Assembly (NCBI GenBank): GCA_017627955.1
Contig: JAGAFU010000023.1
Location: forward strand, 39,756 to 103,755
Direction: 5' to 3'
DNA length: 64,000 bases
Origin: Bacteroidales bacterium
GTDB lineage: Bacteria; Bacteroidota; Bacteroidia; Bacteroidales; UBA932
Positions 53,097 to 60,676 of this stretch are shown here, one piece after another. The position numbers were made by a program, and so were the translations under genes. The notes under the pieces are model-generated. The model saw only the letters and a program-made list of their open reading frames with translations. It had not been told where the DNA came from and made no database searches. How positions within the stretch are numbered: position 1 is the first letter of the stretch; each line of letters opens with the position of its first letter.

Positions 53097-54482
53097 TTAT
53101 TCATAGTCTTGGACTAGACGCAGGGCAGCAAAGTTGGAGAAATAAAAGCTATTGTTACCCAAATTTGAACTGCCAAAGCCCAACGTTGTGCCGGAGCCGC
53201 CTATTGTCGCCCAAAGACGGACCGTCCCATTGGTCTCTGAATGGGTTTCATCAATATAGAGATAAACGGTAGCGCCAACATTATATGTCCAATCTCTATC
53301 GCCCCGGTCTCTATAATAGCCTCCGGCTCCCATTGCCACATAGTTGTCGTTGCAATTGAATTTTACGCCGTTGTTTGAGCCGGTAACCCACTCACGCTCG
53401 CTGGCATAGAATAGTTCCTGTACTTCCGCGCGGGTGGGAATGCGCCATCCTGGCCATGTCGCTCCGGCGGTTCCTCCTTCCGTATTATCCACATTCTGGT
53501 CATACGAGTATTCGCTGGACGATCCTACATTGAATTCCGCCCATTTGACACTCAGTCCAAGATTTTTCCAGGAATGCCCGTTCGTGGAACCTGTCGCTGA
53601 AGCCGTCGCCATGTCGGAAGTGAGGGTAATCGTCTTTCCATAGACAGTTCCCGGCGTGTAATTGGTTGTATTGGTTGACACCAACCGGGTGTATTGGCCT
53701 CCGTCCTCATCCTCGGCATGCGCCATCAGGCTCGTGGAAGTACTGTTGTAAACGGCAAAATAGCCGGCATACGTTCCGCTTTCATCGTCTTCAGCAGTGA
53801 CATTCACCACATCTGTGGAAGGGTCACTTCCGCTTACGGTTCCGTTCGCGGCAATGCTTACAGTCTTGTACACTCCGCCAGCTGAATCCATACCGATGGT
53901 TGTGATGGCTTTTGATGTGCTTACGAAACGGAAACGTAGATAACTCAAGATGTGCGTGGCAAGGTTCCCGATAGTCGCGGTGGTCTGGTTTGCGGTCAGC
54001 TCAATGGCTGATCCTTTGAGAATGTCGTGTTCAAGGGCATCGGCCAGGGTGCTTCCTCCTGGAGTGTTAAGGTTCAGGGTGATGACGCCTGACGATACGC
54101 TCACGAAGCCCTTGTCCAGGGATGTCTTACTCACCGCATAAGGAATATATGTCCCGGCAACGACCGGATCCGTGGAAGAGAAGCTTCCGGAGCTTGTTCC
54201 GGCCCCGGCCGTAAGGGTGAGCGCAATGGTTGTCCCGTCGTTTTTAATCAGGAAAATCTGATCGCCGGTTTCCCAAATGGCGTCTGTAGATCCATAAGAA
54301 ACCCTTGTTCCAGATTCATCGGTTACTTCCTGATTCCTGGTTACGGCAGAGACTCTGATCGTGACGTTGTCTTCCGAGTTGTCCTGAAGAGAAAGGTTTT
54401 GTGTATCAAGTAATTCCTGTGCGCATCCTGCCACAATGACCGCTAATATAGCTGTAGATGCGTTTAATATGATCCGTTTCAT
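53097..54482 (-). CDS. Fimbrillin-like surface lipoprotein with FISUMP domain
   Basis: 461 residues from ATG 54482 (MKRIILNAST), lipobox Cys20 (VAGCAQ). The N-terminal part (30-290) has the fimbrillin-like pattern: VTIRVSAVTRN, GTRVSYGSTDAIWETGDQIFL, GSFSSTDPVVAGTYIPYAV. From about residue 300 a FISUMP/DUF1566-like domain follows (HSWKNLGLSVKWAEFNVG, WPGWRIPTRAEVQELF, ALRLVQDYE), typical of Bacteroidota surface proteins. An outer-membrane, surface-exposed protein, perhaps a fimbrial subunit or tip. Four bases after the 53-residue gene and 18 bases before the kelch-AraC regulator, so the three are one operon. Confidence 0.75.
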   Translation of the reverse strand: MKRIILNASTAILAVIVAGCAQELLDTQNLSLQDNSEDNVTIRVSAVTRNQEVTDESGTRVSYGSTDAIWETGDQIFLIKNDGTTIALTLTAGAGTSSGSFSSTDPVVAGTYIPYAVSKTSLDKGFVSVSSGVITLNLNTPGGSTLADALEHDILKGSAIELTANQTTATIGNLATHILSYLRFRFVSTSKAITTIGMDSAGGVYKTVSIAANGTVSGSDPSTDVVNVTAEDDESGTYAGYFAVYNSTSTSLMAHAEDEDGGQYTRLVSTNTTNYTPGTVYGKTITLTSDMATASATGSTNGHSWKNLGLSVKWAEFNVGSSSEYSYDQNVDNTEGGTAGATWPGWRIPTRAEVQELFYASEREWVTGSNNGVKFNCNDNYVAMGAGGYYRDRGDRDWTYNVGATVYLYIDETHSETNGTVRLWATIGGSGTTLGFGSSNLGNNSFYFSNFAALRLVQDYE

Positions 54483-54486
54483 AATC

Positions 54487-54648
54487 TTACCAAATAGTAC
54501 CGTTATCATCCGCATCACTTTCATTAACTCCGGATCCAGACAAACTGGCTCCATTGCCGCTGATGGAAAGGATCCCCCCTTCCATCTGGATTCTAAACAC
54601 CTCGGTTTCAGGTGAAGAATAGCATTCTTTCCTTTTTGTTTTAGTCAT
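54487..54648 (-). CDS. Small protein of 53 residues upstream of a fimbrillin-like gene
   Basis: Starts MTKTKRKECYSSPETEVFRI and ends ESDADDNGTIW. The pattern (basic start, YSSPETEVFRIQMEGGILSISG, Ser/Gly/Asp tail) is that of short peptides found next to fimbrillin-like lipoprotein genes in Bacteroidales; no function is known to me. It is followed after 4 bases by the lipoprotein ATG. -7 box TATATTTG at 54671-54678 (minus). It has no signal peptide. Confidence 0.6.
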   Translation of the reverse strand: MTKTKRKECYSSPETEVFRIQMEGGILSISGNGASLSGSGVNESDADDNGTIW

Positions 54649-54670
54649 GTCTTCGCATTTATTAACTGCG

Positions 54671-54678
54671 CAAATATA
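54671..54678 (-). promoter_or_regulatory. -7 element of the surface-protein operon
   Basis: Minus-strand TATATTTG, full match to TAnnTTTG, 22 bases before the 53-residue gene; no TTTG at -33. A 13-base C tract (54767-54779 read as G on plus) lies about 95 bases upstream. Confidence 0.5.
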
Positions 54679-54766
54679 AAGAACACGACTATCCCTTCTG
54701 TCCCGCTATAACAAAACCAATATCCCAAATTGTTAAATGATTTGAGATGCTATTTTGTCTTGAATC

Positions 54767-54779
54767 GGGGGGGGGGGGG
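54767..54779. repeat. Homopolymer of 13 G (plus strand)
   Basis: Uninterrupted G13/C13 tract in the intergenic region between the end of gnd and the surface-protein operon. The longest homopolymer noticed in the window. Slippage-prone; also a common site of assembly error. Confidence 0.9.
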
Positions 54780-54828
54780 CAAACAGGCCTTCCCTGCACC
54801 TGGGAAGGTATTGGTGGAAGAAAATGGA

Positions 54829-56286
54829 TCAGGCAGTATAAGTTCCTGACACAGTGTCGCCGCCGTGGCCTGTCCAGTTGGTGTGGAAGAACTCGCCGCG
54901 GGGACGGTCCGTCCTCTCGTAGGTGTGGGCGCCGAAATAATCCCTCTGGGCCTGTAGCATGTTGGCCGGAAGTCTCTCGGTGCGGTAACCGTCGTAATAT
55001 TCAAGGGCAGCCGTCATGCAAGGAGCCGGAACACCATTGACAATAGCCTGCGAGACGACATTTCTCCAGCCCTTCTGGGCATCCGAGAGTTTCTCCTTGA
55101 AATAAGGATCCAGCAGGATGTTCGCCAGGGCGGGATTCTTGTCGAAAGCCTCCTTTATCTTCCCGAGGAAGACGCTCCTGATTATGCAGCCGCCTCTCCA
55201 CAGAAGGGCGATCCCGCCATAGTTAAGATCCCAGCCATATTCCTTCGCGGCGGCCCTCATAAGGGAATATCCTTGGGCGTAAGAGACAACCTTGGAAGCG
55301 AAAAGCGCCCGGCGAAGGTCCTCCAGGAAAGCCTTCCTGTCGCCAGTAAACCGCACAGGCTCAGGTCCTTCCAGAATCTTGGAGGCTTCCACCCTCTCCT
55401 CCTTCAAAGCGGAGAGGCAGCGGGCATAGACCGACTCGCTGATCAGCGTCAGCGGCTCGCCCAGGTCAAGGGCGGAGATAGCGGTCCATTTGCCGGTCCC
55501 CTTCTGGCCAGCCGTGTCGAGAATATAATCAAGCACATAGCGTCCGTCCTCATCTTTCTTGGCGAGGATGTCGCGGGTGATCTCTATCAGGTAGCTGTCG
55601 AGGTCTCCTTTGTTCCACTCGGCGAAAGTCTCGTGCATCTCCTCATTGGTCATCCCAAGGATGTCCTTCATGATCTGGTAGCACTCGCAGATCAGCTGGA
55701 TGTCCCCGTACTCGATGCCGTTGTGGACCATCTTGACAAAGTGGCCCGCTCCGCCCTGGCCAACCCAGTCGCAGCAGGGGGTGCCGTCGGCTACCTTAGC
55801 GCTTATTTCCTGGAATATAGGCTTCACAAAAGGCCATGCGGCGGGAGATCCGCCCGGCATCATGGAAGGGCCCTTCAGAGCGCCTTCCTCTCCACCGGAG
55901 ACTCCGGTGCCAATATATAGAAGTCCCTTGCTTTCAACATATTCCGTCCTTCTCGCAGTGTCGGGGAAATGGGTGTTGCCACCGTCGATGATAATGTCAC
56001 CCTTATCCAGGAGAGGGATCAGTTTCTCGATGAAGTCATCGACCGGCTTCCCGGCCTTGACCATCAGGAAAACCTTGCGGGGACTCTTCAAAGAAGCTAT
56101 GAAGTCCTCCAGCGAATGCGCTCCATAGAAGTTAAGGCCCTTGCCTCGACCTTCCATGAAATGGTCAACTTTCTCAACCGTACGGTTATACACGCTGACA
56201 TGGAAGCCCTTGCTCTCCATGTTCAACGCCAGGTTCTCACCCATCACCGCCAATCCTACAAGTCCGATGTCTGATACCGCTTTCAT
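54829..56286 (-). CDS. gnd: 6-phosphogluconate dehydrogenase, decarboxylating
   Basis: Oxidises 6-phosphogluconate to ribulose-5-phosphate with CO2 release. 485 residues, full length. N-terminal Rossmann start GLVGLAVMGENLALNMESKGF, ILDTAGQKGTGKWTAISALDLG (in parts), active-site GGSPAAW and GGEEGALKGPSMMPGG, and the C-terminal helical dimer domain. Last gene of a four-gene minus-strand operon GH2-kinase-LarA-like-gnd (64 bp after the LarA-like gene). The context suggests use of gluconate or other sugar acids rather than only the pentose pathway. Confidence 0.95.
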   Translation of the reverse strand: MKAVSDIGLVGLAVMGENLALNMESKGFHVSVYNRTVEKVDHFMEGRGKGLNFYGAHSLEDFIASLKSPRKVFLMVKAGKPVDDFIEKLIPLLDKGDIIIDGGNTHFPDTARRTEYVESKGLLYIGTGVSGGEEGALKGPSMMPGGSPAAWPFVKPIFQEISAKVADGTPCCDWVGQGGAGHFVKMVHNGIEYGDIQLICECYQIMKDILGMTNEEMHETFAEWNKGDLDSYLIEITRDILAKKDEDGRYVLDYILDTAGQKGTGKWTAISALDLGEPLTLISESVYARCLSALKEERVEASKILEGPEPVRFTGDRKAFLEDLRRALFASKVVSYAQGYSLMRAAAKEYGWDLNYGGIALLWRGGCIIRSVFLGKIKEAFDKNPALANILLDPYFKEKLSDAQKGWRNVVSQAIVNGVPAPCMTAALEYYDGYRTERLPANMLQAQRDYFGAHTYERTDRPRGEFFHTNWTGHGGDTVSGTYTA

Positions 56287-56350
56287 TTCTTACTATCTAT
56301 TATTTCTGATTATTATTCATTTATCGCGGTGACGACTGGCATGCCAGCCG

Positions 56351-57631
56351 TCATGATTTGAATCGTGAAGGATACGCCCAGAGCCCGAGGGCGGGATTGG
56401 AGATGTAATAAACCTCCTCGCCATCAGGCATCATGTTCCATCCATCTGTCATTTTATCAATAGGATACCGCCTCAAAGCCTCATCCAAGTCACCCCAGGC
56501 GAATCCAACGCTTTCTATCTCTTCCCTGGTCATATCCGGACCGGGGCAATATGTGATCCTGAACCGCCCCTCAGACGATCCATGGATCAAGTGAGCCGAG
56601 GCCCCGAGGTTATCCTGCAAGTCCTTGTTGGCGGCTGTCGCCTCCAAGGTGTGAGGAGTGCCTTTGTAGCCATATTTCCGGATCAAGGAATCAATGGTGG
56701 GGTCTTCCCCGAACTCCTTCAGAGCCGGAGCCAGGATCACCAGATCCGCCCCATCAGCGAGAGCCATGCGAGTCCTGTAGACCGCCTTGTTGCCGAGCCA
56801 GGTGCTCTTGAACTCCGACGGATCCAGATACACGACACATTTGCGGATCTCATGGTCCACCATTATGAAATTGGTCTCCAAAGAAAGCGCGGAAGCCTTC
56901 TCGAAGCACTCGAAATCATCTCCGATGAAAAGTCCCCTCGTCACCATCTCCCCGGTCCTGGAGTCCTTATCCCTGACCGTAAGCACATAGACTATAGGGA
57001 GTTCCGGAATAAAATGAGTCCTGGCATATTCCAGGACATCACGAACCGGAGTCTTAGCCCGGCCCATGATCCTCTCCATCCCGTAGGAAGCTCCCAGGAA
57101 ATGGCTCTTGTTGATGCCCTCGGATCCTCCAACCCCCACGAAAATATTCTTCGTGTAATTGGCCATTCCGATTACCTCATGGGGGACAACTTGGCCTATA
57201 GATAGAATAAGGTCAATAGAAGGATCGAGAAGGAGCTTGTTGACCTGGGCCGGCCAGGTGTAACTGACCTTGCCTTCGGAAACCTCTTCGACATAACTTG
57301 CCGGCACTTCCCCGACTGTGACAACATCGTTTCTCCAGTCATGGACCCGGAACTTCTCAAGCGGAACCCCTTGATACATAGAGGCTATCTGCTCCTCCGT
57401 CATAGGAGAATGGGTACCGAGAGCCGGCATCACATCTGTCAGAGAGTCTCCGAAATAATCATTCACCATGGATGTGATGGGGCCGGCGTACGAGTTCAGC
57501 CTGGTGTAATCGGGTGGGATAGCCAAAACTCTTTTACGGGGACCTATCCGGTCGAAAACATCCTTCAACGCGGCCCGGACCTCATCCGCCGTGATGACAT
57601 CTGTCTTTGTTCCCTTGGCGTAATATAGCAT
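56351..57631 (-). CDS. LarA-family nickel-dependent hydroxyacid racemase/epimerase
   Basis: 426 residues, same length as lactate racemase LarA (424). Conserved cofactor-site residues with the LarA spacing: DYTR (41-44), His74 (GTHSPM), His151 (VVPHEV), Lys161 (NYTKN, the residue that binds the nickel-pincer cofactor) and His177 (KSHF); the distances 151-161-177 equal those of His174-Lys184-His200 in LarA. The LarA superfamily includes lactate, malate and hydroxyglutarate racemases and gluconate 2-epimerase. Neighbours (sugar kinase 3 bp upstream, gnd downstream) favour a sugar acid such as gluconate. Cofactor genes larB/C/E are not in this window. Confidence 0.85.
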   Translation of the reverse strand: MLYYAKGTKTDVITADEVRAALKDVFDRIGPRKRVLAIPPDYTRLNSYAGPITSMVNDYFGDSLTDVMPALGTHSPMTEEQIASMYQGVPLEKFRVHDWRNDVVTVGEVPASYVEEVSEGKVSYTWPAQVNKLLLDPSIDLILSIGQVVPHEVIGMANYTKNIFVGVGGSEGINKSHFLGASYGMERIMGRAKTPVRDVLEYARTHFIPELPIVYVLTVRDKDSRTGEMVTRGLFIGDDFECFEKASALSLETNFIMVDHEIRKCVVYLDPSEFKSTWLGNKAVYRTRMALADGADLVILAPALKEFGEDPTIDSLIRKYGYKGTPHTLEATAANKDLQDNLGASAHLIHGSSEGRFRITYCPGPDMTREEIESVGFAWGDLDEALRRYPIDKMTDGWNMMPDGEEVYYISNPALGLWAYPSRFKS

Positions 57632-57634
57632 AAC

Positions 57635-58714
57635 CTAGCGTTTTACCCTAGCGTTGCCGTTCCAGATGCTCCAGACCTGCTCCTCATCGGCTGGTTGTGC
57701 GTAATCTGTCAGGAAAGTCGTGGCGAGGGCGCCGCAAGCCCATCCGAACTGGATCCATTTCTCAGGCTCCCAGCCTCTCAAGATGGCGTACAAAAGACCT
57801 CCGACAAAGCCGTCTCCCCCACCGATACGATCCAGGACATGGATCTCGCGTGGCTCCACGACATGCCAAGTCTCCCCTTCCAGCATTATCGCTCCCCAAT
57901 TGTGGCTGTTGGTGTTGTTCACCTGCCTCAAAGTGGTGGCGAAAACCTTGGCTGAAGGATATTCAGCTTTAACCCGGCGGATCATCTCCTTGAAGCCGTC
58001 GATCTTGGCAGCGATGTCTTTCCCTCCGGCCTCCGGGCCCTGGATGCCGAGACAAAGCTGGAAGTCTTCCTCATTGCCGATCAGGATGTCCGCAAGGGAG
58101 CAAATCTCGCTAAAAACAGCGCGGAGCTCTTCCTCGCGACCAACCCAGAAAGACGCCCTGTAGTTGAGGTCGAAACTGATCGCGGAGCCATATTCCTTGG
58201 CTTTGCGAGCTATTTCAAGGCAGAACCGGCTGGTGTCCGGACTCAGGGCGGCGATAAGGCCGGAAAGATGTACTATCTGGACGCCTTCCTTCCCGAACAC
58301 CCTGTCAAGATCGAAATCCTTGACATTCAATGTCCTACCGACTTCCCCAGCACGATCATTCCAGACTCTCGGGCCGCGGGAGCCGTAGCCGCCGTCGGCC
58401 ACATTGATCTGGTGGCGATACCCCCAAGGACCGCCCTGGGGAACCTCAGGCCCCTCGAAATCCATCCCGCGGGAGCGTAGATTGGACTTTATGAAAGCGG
58501 CGAAAGGACTGCCTTCTACGAAAGCGGTCAGGACTTTCACCGGAAGGCCAAGATAAGATGATATGCTGGCCACATTGGTCTCGGCGCTCGTCGCCTGGAG
58601 GCGGAAAACGTCACTCGAATGGACAGGCTGCCCGCTGTCCGGGCATAAACGCAACCCCATGCTGGTAGGGACCAGCATGGAGTAGCGGCAGTTTTCCCGA
58701 AGATGGCTATTCAT
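57635..58714 (-). CDS. PfkB-family sugar kinase (2-keto-3-deoxygluconate kinase-like)
   Basis: 359 residues, ribokinase fold. The nucleotide-binding C-terminal motif is DRIGGGDGFVGGLLYA, a variant of DTxGAGD with the catalytic Asp kept, and the variant GGGD is common in KDG kinases. DLNYRASFW and ILIGNEEDF are typical of the family. Residues about 35-60 (ATSAETNVASISSYLGLPVKV) replace the usual GG motif. Starts 2 bp after the GH2 stop and is followed by the LarA-like gene after 3 bp, so it most likely phosphorylates a keto acid from the same pathway. Confidence 0.85.
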   Translation of the reverse strand: MNSHLRENCRYSMLVPTSMGLRLCPDSGQPVHSSDVFRLQATSAETNVASISSYLGLPVKVLTAFVEGSPFAAFIKSNLRSRGMDFEGPEVPQGGPWGYRHQINVADGGYGSRGPRVWNDRAGEVGRTLNVKDFDLDRVFGKEGVQIVHLSGLIAALSPDTSRFCLEIARKAKEYGSAISFDLNYRASFWVGREEELRAVFSEICSLADILIGNEEDFQLCLGIQGPEAGGKDIAAKIDGFKEMIRRVKAEYPSAKVFATTLRQVNNTNSHNWGAIMLEGETWHVVEPREIHVLDRIGGGDGFVGGLLYAILRGWEPEKWIQFGWACGALATTFLTDYAQPADEEQVWSIWNGNARVKR

Positions 58715-58716
58715 CG

Positions 58717-60597
58717 TTATTCTTTCTCCATTGACTTGATTATGCCCTCATTGACGGCGCGGAGTTTCTTCTCGTCCATCTTGATGACCTTGCGGTCATA
58801 AGTCATCAGGCCGTTGACCTCGATCTCGACGTCGGTGGTCTGGGTATAGACAGCGGCGGAGCAACCCTGCTTGATGAGCTGCTTAAGCTGCTCGGCGAAA
58901 TCGGCATATTCAGCCAGGACCTCGTCACCGCTCTTGTACTGGACATATCCCCAGTTCTTGTCGGCCTGCCAGAGGTGACCCTCAACCGGGAAGCCGATGC
59001 CACCATACTCACCCAGCACATTGATCATGGCCTTGTCCCACATCCTGAAAGCGGGATAAGGGTAATGGTGGTTGTCCAGGATGTCTCCGACACCCTCTTC
59101 CCAGTTTCCACCGGAAGACTGGTTGACAAGACGGGTGGGATCGGTCTTCTTCGTGAAGGCAACGACATCCTTGGTGTCGAACTGGCTCCAGGCCTCGTTG
59201 AAAGGCACCCAGACGGCGATGCACTGGAACTTCTTGAACTGGTTCAGGATCTCTCCCCACTCCTTGTAATAATTGGCCTTGGCCTCGGGGGATGCCGGCC
59301 AGTCTTCACCTTCTCCATAATAATACATACCCCATCCCTTGCTCACGGCGAAGGAAGGCATGTCCTGCCACACGATCATTCCGAGCTGGTCGCAGTAATA
59401 ATACCAGCGGTCGGGCTCGACCTTGACGTGCTTGCGGATCATGTTGAAGCCGAAATCCTTGGTCTTCTGAATATCAAACTTGAGAGCCTCATCGGTCGGG
59501 GCGGTGTAAAGCCCGTCGGGCCACCATCCCTGGTCGAGGGGGCCAAGCTGGAAGATAGCATCGCCGTTCAAACCCATCAGAAGGGTGTTGCCGTTCTTCC
59601 TGTAGGCGGAGACTTCCCTCATCGGAGCGTAAGCTGCCACCCTGTCGATTACCTTTCCGGCACGAAGTATTTGAATATCAAGGCCATAAATATAAGGAGA
59701 CTCCGGAGACCAGAGTTTGGGGTTCCTGACGTTGAGGGTCACTGTACCTCCAGGAACCGTCATCCCTGAAGCCAGGACTGAATACATCCCGTCCGCGGCG
59801 GGCTTGGCGGCATTGGCGGTCTCGGTCGAATAGCCTATGCCTCCGTCAAGAAGGTAGACCTTGACGACATCGCCCTCCTGGACACCGGCGGCGTCCACGG
59901 TGACATTGATAGCCTTGTCAGCGACGCAAGACACGACATTGTAGTCGGTGATATGCGAGGGAGCGACAGGTTCGATCCACACGCTCTGCCATATTCCCGA
60001 GACAGAAGTGTACCAGATGCCGTTAGGGTTCTTGACCTGCTTGCCGCGAGGCTGGAAATCATTGTCGGAAGCGTCCTCAACCCTCACAACGAGGGAGTTG
60101 GCCCCGCTCTTGACATAAGGCGTGACATCCAGCGAGAAACGGGTGTAACCGCCGGTGTGGGAACCGACCTTTATGTCGTTGACGAAGACCTCAGCCTTCC
60201 AGTCAACCGCGTCGAAATTGAGGATCAACCTCTTCCCCTTCCACGCCGAAGGGACCGAGAACGAGGTGCTGTACCAAAGGGCATCATCCGGGGTCAAGGC
60301 TTTACCGACTCCCGAGAGAGACGACTCGATAGCGAAAGGGACAAGGATCTTACCGTCAAAAGTCTTGGGGCAAGCCTCGGATTTCGCCGTCACAGCATAA
60401 TCCCATAAACCGTTGAGTGACTTCCAGTCAGGTCTGAGCATCTGGGGACGGGGGTACTCGGGACGGGCGTTTGTGGGGGAGACTTCCTCGGCCCACTTGG
60501 TCTTGATCCTGTTTCCGGCGGGGGCCCAGCCCTGGGCGGAGATCGTTCCGGCAACCGCTACGAGAGCGGCAAGAAGAGTGATGAATCTTGGTTTCAT
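58717..60597 (-). CDS. GH2 beta-glycosidase (galactosidase/glucuronidase)
   Basis: 626 residues from ATG 60597 (MKPRFITLLA), signal peptide ending TISAQ. Sugar-binding domain with DWKSLNGLWDYAV and LNFDAVDWKAEVFVND, immunoglobulin-like domain, then the barrel with acid/base Glu468 in VPFNEAWSQ and nucleophile Glu530 in NVLGEYGGIG. Shorter than E. coli LacZ. Exact linkage is unclear; the coupling to a KDG-like kinase and LarA-like gene points to release of an acidic sugar, thus glucuronidase-like. First gene of the four-gene operon; -7 box TATCTTTG at 60632-60639. Confidence 0.9.
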   Translation of the reverse strand: MKPRFITLLAALVAVAGTISAQGWAPAGNRIKTKWAEEVSPTNARPEYPRPQMLRPDWKSLNGLWDYAVTAKSEACPKTFDGKILVPFAIESSLSGVGKALTPDDALWYSTSFSVPSAWKGKRLILNFDAVDWKAEVFVNDIKVGSHTGGYTRFSLDVTPYVKSGANSLVVRVEDASDNDFQPRGKQVKNPNGIWYTSVSGIWQSVWIEPVAPSHITDYNVVSCVADKAINVTVDAAGVQEGDVVKVYLLDGGIGYSTETANAAKPAADGMYSVLASGMTVPGGTVTLNVRNPKLWSPESPYIYGLDIQILRAGKVIDRVAAYAPMREVSAYRKNGNTLLMGLNGDAIFQLGPLDQGWWPDGLYTAPTDEALKFDIQKTKDFGFNMIRKHVKVEPDRWYYYCDQLGMIVWQDMPSFAVSKGWGMYYYGEGEDWPASPEAKANYYKEWGEILNQFKKFQCIAVWVPFNEAWSQFDTKDVVAFTKKTDPTRLVNQSSGGNWEEGVGDILDNHHYPYPAFRMWDKAMINVLGEYGGIGFPVEGHLWQADKNWGYVQYKSGDEVLAEYADFAEQLKQLIKQGCSAAVYTQTTDVEIEVNGLMTYDRKVIKMDEKKLRAVNEGIIKSMEKE

Positions 60598-60631
60598 TAT
60601 TTGTGTCAATTAATATGTCAAGTGTTATCTA

Positions 60632-60670
60632 CAAAGATACTCAATTCACACGAATTTTTTATTAAATTTG
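60632..60670. promoter_or_regulatory. Divergent promoter region of the GH2 operon and cstA
   Basis: Minus -7 TATCTTTG (60632-60639) for GH2; plus -7 TAAATTTG (60663-60670) for cstA, ending 6 bases before the cstA ATG, so the cstA transcript would be nearly leaderless. No clear -33 boxes. Confidence 0.5.
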
Positions 60671-60676
60671 TGTGAT

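Noticed and set aside
54750-55004. Open frame through the C13 tract (ends in PPPPRFKTK)
   Set aside because: Mostly antisense-frame shadow of gnd; no start signal or homologous pattern.
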